Assembly (NCBI GenBank): GCA_947585745.1
Contig: CANPXF010000009.1
Coordinates: 1 to 64,000, forward strand
Length of the DNA: 64,000 nt
From: an uncultured Clostridia bacterium
Lineage (GTDB): Bacteria; Bacillota; Clostridia; Oscillospirales; Acutalibacteraceae
Direction of reading: 5' to 3'
This document shows, piece by piece, positions 61,527-64,000 of this stretch (the stretch's first letter is position 1; the number at the start of each line of letters is the position of its first letter). A model generated the notes under the pieces. It saw only the letters and a program-made list of their open reading frames with translations. It did not search any database and had not been told where the DNA came from. The translations under genes and the position numbers were made by a program.

Positions 61527-64000
61527 TTAACCTTTTTTGAGCGCACGCTTCAGATACTGTCCTGTATAAGATTTCTCATTTTCCGAAACCTTTTCGGGAG
61601 TACCCTGCGCGACAATTTCTCCTCCATAATTTCCGCCCTCGGGTCCGAGGTCTATTATGTGGTCGCAAACTTTTATAAGGTCAAGATTATGCTCGATTAC
61701 AATTACCGTATTACCGCTGTCGACAAGCTTGTTCAAAACCTCAATAAGCTTGTGAACATCAGCTATGTGCAGTCCCGTAGTGGGCTCGTCCAAAATATAC
61801 ACCGTCCTGCCCGTACTGCGTTTTGTAAGCTCCGTGGCGAGTTTAACCCTCTGCGCCTCACCGCCCGACAGCGTTGTCGCAGGCTGACCGATTTTTATAT
61901 ATCCAAGCCCGACGTCATACAGAGTTTGCAGTTTTCTCTGAATTTTAGGAATCGAGCCAAAAAACTCCAACCCCTCCTCAACCGTCATTTCAAGCACATC
62001 GTGAATTGATTTTCCCTTATACTTAACCTCTAAGGTTTCCCGATTATAACGTCTGCCCTTGCATACGTCGCACGGAACGTAAACGTCGGGTAAAAAGTGC
62101 ATTTCAATCTTAATTATACCGTCGCCCTGACAAGACTCGCATCGACCGCCCTTCACGTTAAATGAAAAACGGCTTTGAGTATATCCGCGCATTTTCGCCT
62201 GTGATGTGCCGGCAAAAAGACTTCGTATATCGGTGAAAACCCCCGTGTATGTAGCTGGATTGCTCCGCGGAGTTCTGCCGATTGGGCTTTGATTTATGTT
62301 TATCACCTTGTCAAGATGTTCAAGACCTTTTATGCTCTTATGCTTTCCCGAGCGTATCTTCGCGCGGTTCAGCTCCGAGGCAAGTTTTTTGTAGACAATT
62401 TCATTGACAAGCGAGCTTTTTCCCGAACCCGATACTCCCGTTACACAAATAAATTTTCCAAGCGGAAACTTCACGTCTATGTTCTTCAGATTATTCTGCG
62501 AGGCGCCTTTAACCTCAAGAAATTTACCGTTTCCCTTTCGCCTTTTTGCGGGAACGGGAATTGAGCGAACGCCTTTCAGATATTGACCTGTTATGGATTT
62601 TTCACATTCCTTTATCTCATCAACATTTCCCACCGCGACAATTTCACCGCCGTGAACTCCCGCTCCCGGTCCGATGTCAATTATATAATCCGCCGCGTAC
62701 ATCGTTTCCTCATCGTGCTCTACAACGATAACGGTATTTCCGACGTCGCGCAAATGCTTTAGAGTATTCAAAAGCTTTTCGTTGTCGCGCTGATGAAGTC
62801 CGATACTCGGCTCGTCCAAAACATACATAACTCCCATAAGAGATGAACCGATTTGGGTTGCAAGACGAATACGCTGGCTCTCTCCGCCCGAGAGAGTTCC
62901 GCTCGAACGCGAAAGCGTAAGATAACCTAATCCCACGCTGTTTAAGAAATTAAGCCTGTCTTTAACTTCCTTAAAAACAGCTTTTCCGATAAACCTGTCG
63001 CGCTCCGAAAGCTTGGATGTTTTTATAAAATCAAGCGCCTCGACTACCTGCATATCACAAAATTCCGAAATATTAAGACCGCCGACAGTTACTCCGAGGC
63101 TTTCTTTTGAGAGCCTTCTTCCTCCGCATTCATCGCAGGGAATTTCAGCCATAAAGCCTTGAATTTCATCTTTTATCCACGCGCTTGTGGTTTCTCTGAA
63201 ACGGCGTTCGAGGTTATTAACAACTCCCTCAAAGCTTCTGTGCAGAATTTTCTCATCGCCGAATGGCATTTTGCGGCGCAGGGTAAGCATTTCTCCCTTT
63301 GTTCCGTAAAGGAGAATATCCACTATTTCATCGGGAAGATTTTTAATCGGCGTTGTCAGCTTAAATTTATACTTATCCGCAAGCGCCTTAAAATACATCT
63401 CTGCGATTGAGTTTCCCTCCATTGCCCAACCGCTTCCTTTAAGTCCTCCCTGCGCTATACTTAAATCGGGATTCGGAATTACAAGCTGAGGGTCAACCTT
63501 TAGAAAAACTCCAAGTCCCGTACATTTCGGACAGGCGCCGAAAGGATTATTAAATGAGAACATTCTCGGTGTCAACTCGTCAACGCTCACTCCGTGTTCA
63601 GGGCAGGCGTAGTTTTGAGAAAATGACAAATCCTCTCCGCCGACAACGCTGACCGTAATAAGACCGCCCGTCAGCTTTGAGGCAGTTTCAATAGAATCCG
63701 CAAGCCGTGAGCGAATACCGTCCTTTACAACAAGACGGTCAACAATAATATCAATGCTGTGTTTTTTATTCTTTTCAAGTTCAATCTTATCGGAAAGGTC
63801 ATAAATTTCTCCGTCAGCGCGGACGCGGACAAATCCCGCTTTTCGGGCTTTGTCAAATTCTTTTGCCTGCGTACCCTTTCTCCCCTTTACAACGGGAGCC
63901 ATAATCTGAATTTTTGTACCGTTTTCAAGCGAAAGAACACTGTCAACAATCTGGTCAACAGACTGCTGGGAAATTTCACGTCCGCAGACAGGACAGTGCG
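61527..64000 (-). CDS. uvrA: Excinuclease ABC subunit A (partial, start outside window)
   Basis: UvrA finds bulky DNA damage and loads UvrB. The reading frame continues to the window edge, giving about 823 residues of the normal about 940, so the first about 115 residues with Walker A of the first ATPase are missing. The visible part begins with the zinc Cys pair HCPVCG, then CPKCTGLG and CDECGGRR, the first signature GTLSGGESQRIRLATQIG, second Walker A VTGVSGSGKSSL, another zinc site CESCQGDG and CDVCKGRR, second signature TTLSGGEAQRVKLATEL. The intact C terminus ends LKRALKKG. Confidence 0.97.
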   Translation of the reverse strand, partial: HCPVCGREISQQSVDQIVDSVLSLENGTKIQIMAPVVKGRKGTQAKEFDKARKAGFVRVRADGEIYDLSDKIELEKNKKHSIDIIVDRLVVKDGIRSRLADSIETASKLTGGLITVSVVGGEDLSFSQNYACPEHGVSVDELTPRMFSFNNPFGACPKCTGLGVFLKVDPQLVIPNPDLSIAQGGLKGSGWAMEGNSIAEMYFKALADKYKFKLTTPIKNLPDEIVDILLYGTKGEMLTLRRKMPFGDEKILHRSFEGVVNNLERRFRETTSAWIKDEIQGFMAEIPCDECGGRRLSKESLGVTVGGLNISEFCDMQVVEALDFIKTSKLSERDRFIGKAVFKEVKDRLNFLNSVGLGYLTLSRSSGTLSGGESQRIRLATQIGSSLMGVMYVLDEPSIGLHQRDNEKLLNTLKHLRDVGNTVIVVEHDEETMYAADYIIDIGPGAGVHGGEIVAVGNVDEIKECEKSITGQYLKGVRSIPVPAKRRKGNGKFLEVKGASQNNLKNIDVKFPLGKFICVTGVSGSGKSSLVNEIVYKKLASELNRAKIRSGKHKSIKGLEHLDKVININQSPIGRTPRSNPATYTGVFTDIRSLFAGTSQAKMRGYTQSRFSFNVKGGRCESCQGDGIIKIEMHFLPDVYVPCDVCKGRRYNRETLEVKYKGKSIHDVLEMTVEEGLEFFGSIPKIQRKLQTLYDVGLGYIKIGQPATTLSGGEAQRVKLATELTKRSTGRTVYILDEPTTGLHIADVHKLIEVLNKLVDSGNTVIVIEHNLDLIKVCDHIIDLGPEGGNYGGEIVAQGTPEKVSENEKSYTGQYLKRALKKG

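Overview
The window looks like the chromosome of a low-GC Firmicute of class Clostridia, most likely a Ruminococcus-like member of the Oscillospiraceae. The clues are a type I dockerin on a secreted BspA-type leucine-rich-repeat protein, a GerW/YtfJ sporulation gene, ClpE and energy-coupling-factor (ECF) vitamin transporters, and strong GGAGG ribosome sites with sigma-A promoters. The genus is inference. There is no tRNA, rRNA, CRISPR array, phage or transposase. Most of the window is dense housekeeping operons.

Layout. 0-2.1 kb: an AT-rich pair, AIM24 plus CPBP protease, closed in by two look-alike terminators. 2.1-15.7 kb, minus strand: a divergent phosphoribosyltransferase, then a run read ruvC-ruvA-ruvB-glmM-methyltransferase-ecfA1-ecfA2-ecfT-truA-DUF5711-cvpA-pgsA-clpE. 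15.8-23.2 kb: O-antigen-ligase-type protein, small unknowns, a GH13 glucosidase fused to a DUF1653 tail, an LCP cell-wall ligase and a YfbR-like nucleotidase. 23.2-29.7 kb, plus strand: an envelope operon (YfhO, dipeptidase, membrane protein, GT2, LicD). 29.7-32.5 kb: folT under a THF riboswitch, ribU under an FMN riboswitch, and a BrkB-family protein. 32.56-32.75 kb: an 89-bp unit repeated twice in tandem, unexplained. 32.8-35.4 kb: a polar amino-acid ABC transporter. 35.4-37.9 kb: LRR-dockerin protein, divergent Lgt-like membrane protein, two small membrane proteins. 38-40.9 kb: ackA facing away from tmcAL and a small K+ channel, with overlapping promoters. 41-44.2 kb: a three-gene biotin-dependent carboxyltransferase set. 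44.4-49.4 kb: site-2 protease-scpA-scpB-DUF2953-gerW-dacF-rluB. 49.5-51.8 kb: rpmB, a second LRR protein and a 31-residue membrane peptide. 51.8-61.4 kb: thyX-tmk-DUF2156-GNAT-DJ-1-5-FCL-mltG-U32-alaS. 61.5-64 kb: uvrA, cut by the window edge.

How the genes connect. The ecfA1A2T module at 8.6-11.1 kb probably energises the FolT and RibU S-components at 29.7-31.3 kb. Folate links FolT, the THF riboswitch, ThyX (which uses methylene-THF) and 5-formyl-THF cyclo-ligase. Envelope building runs through glmM, pgsA, LCP, YfhO/GT2/LicD, the D,D-carboxypeptidase and MltG. Several starts given here differ from the longest open frame because a Shine-Dalgarno site or promoter decides them, among them TTG starts for ecfA2, scpB, the GH13 gene and the YfbR-like gene.

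I did not find a clearly new defence or biosynthetic system. The signals most worth following are the 89-bp tandem repeat, the GH13-DUF1653 fusion, the phosphoribosyltransferase and Lgt-like proteins that lack family key residues, the transcarboxylase-like gene set and the small membrane peptide.
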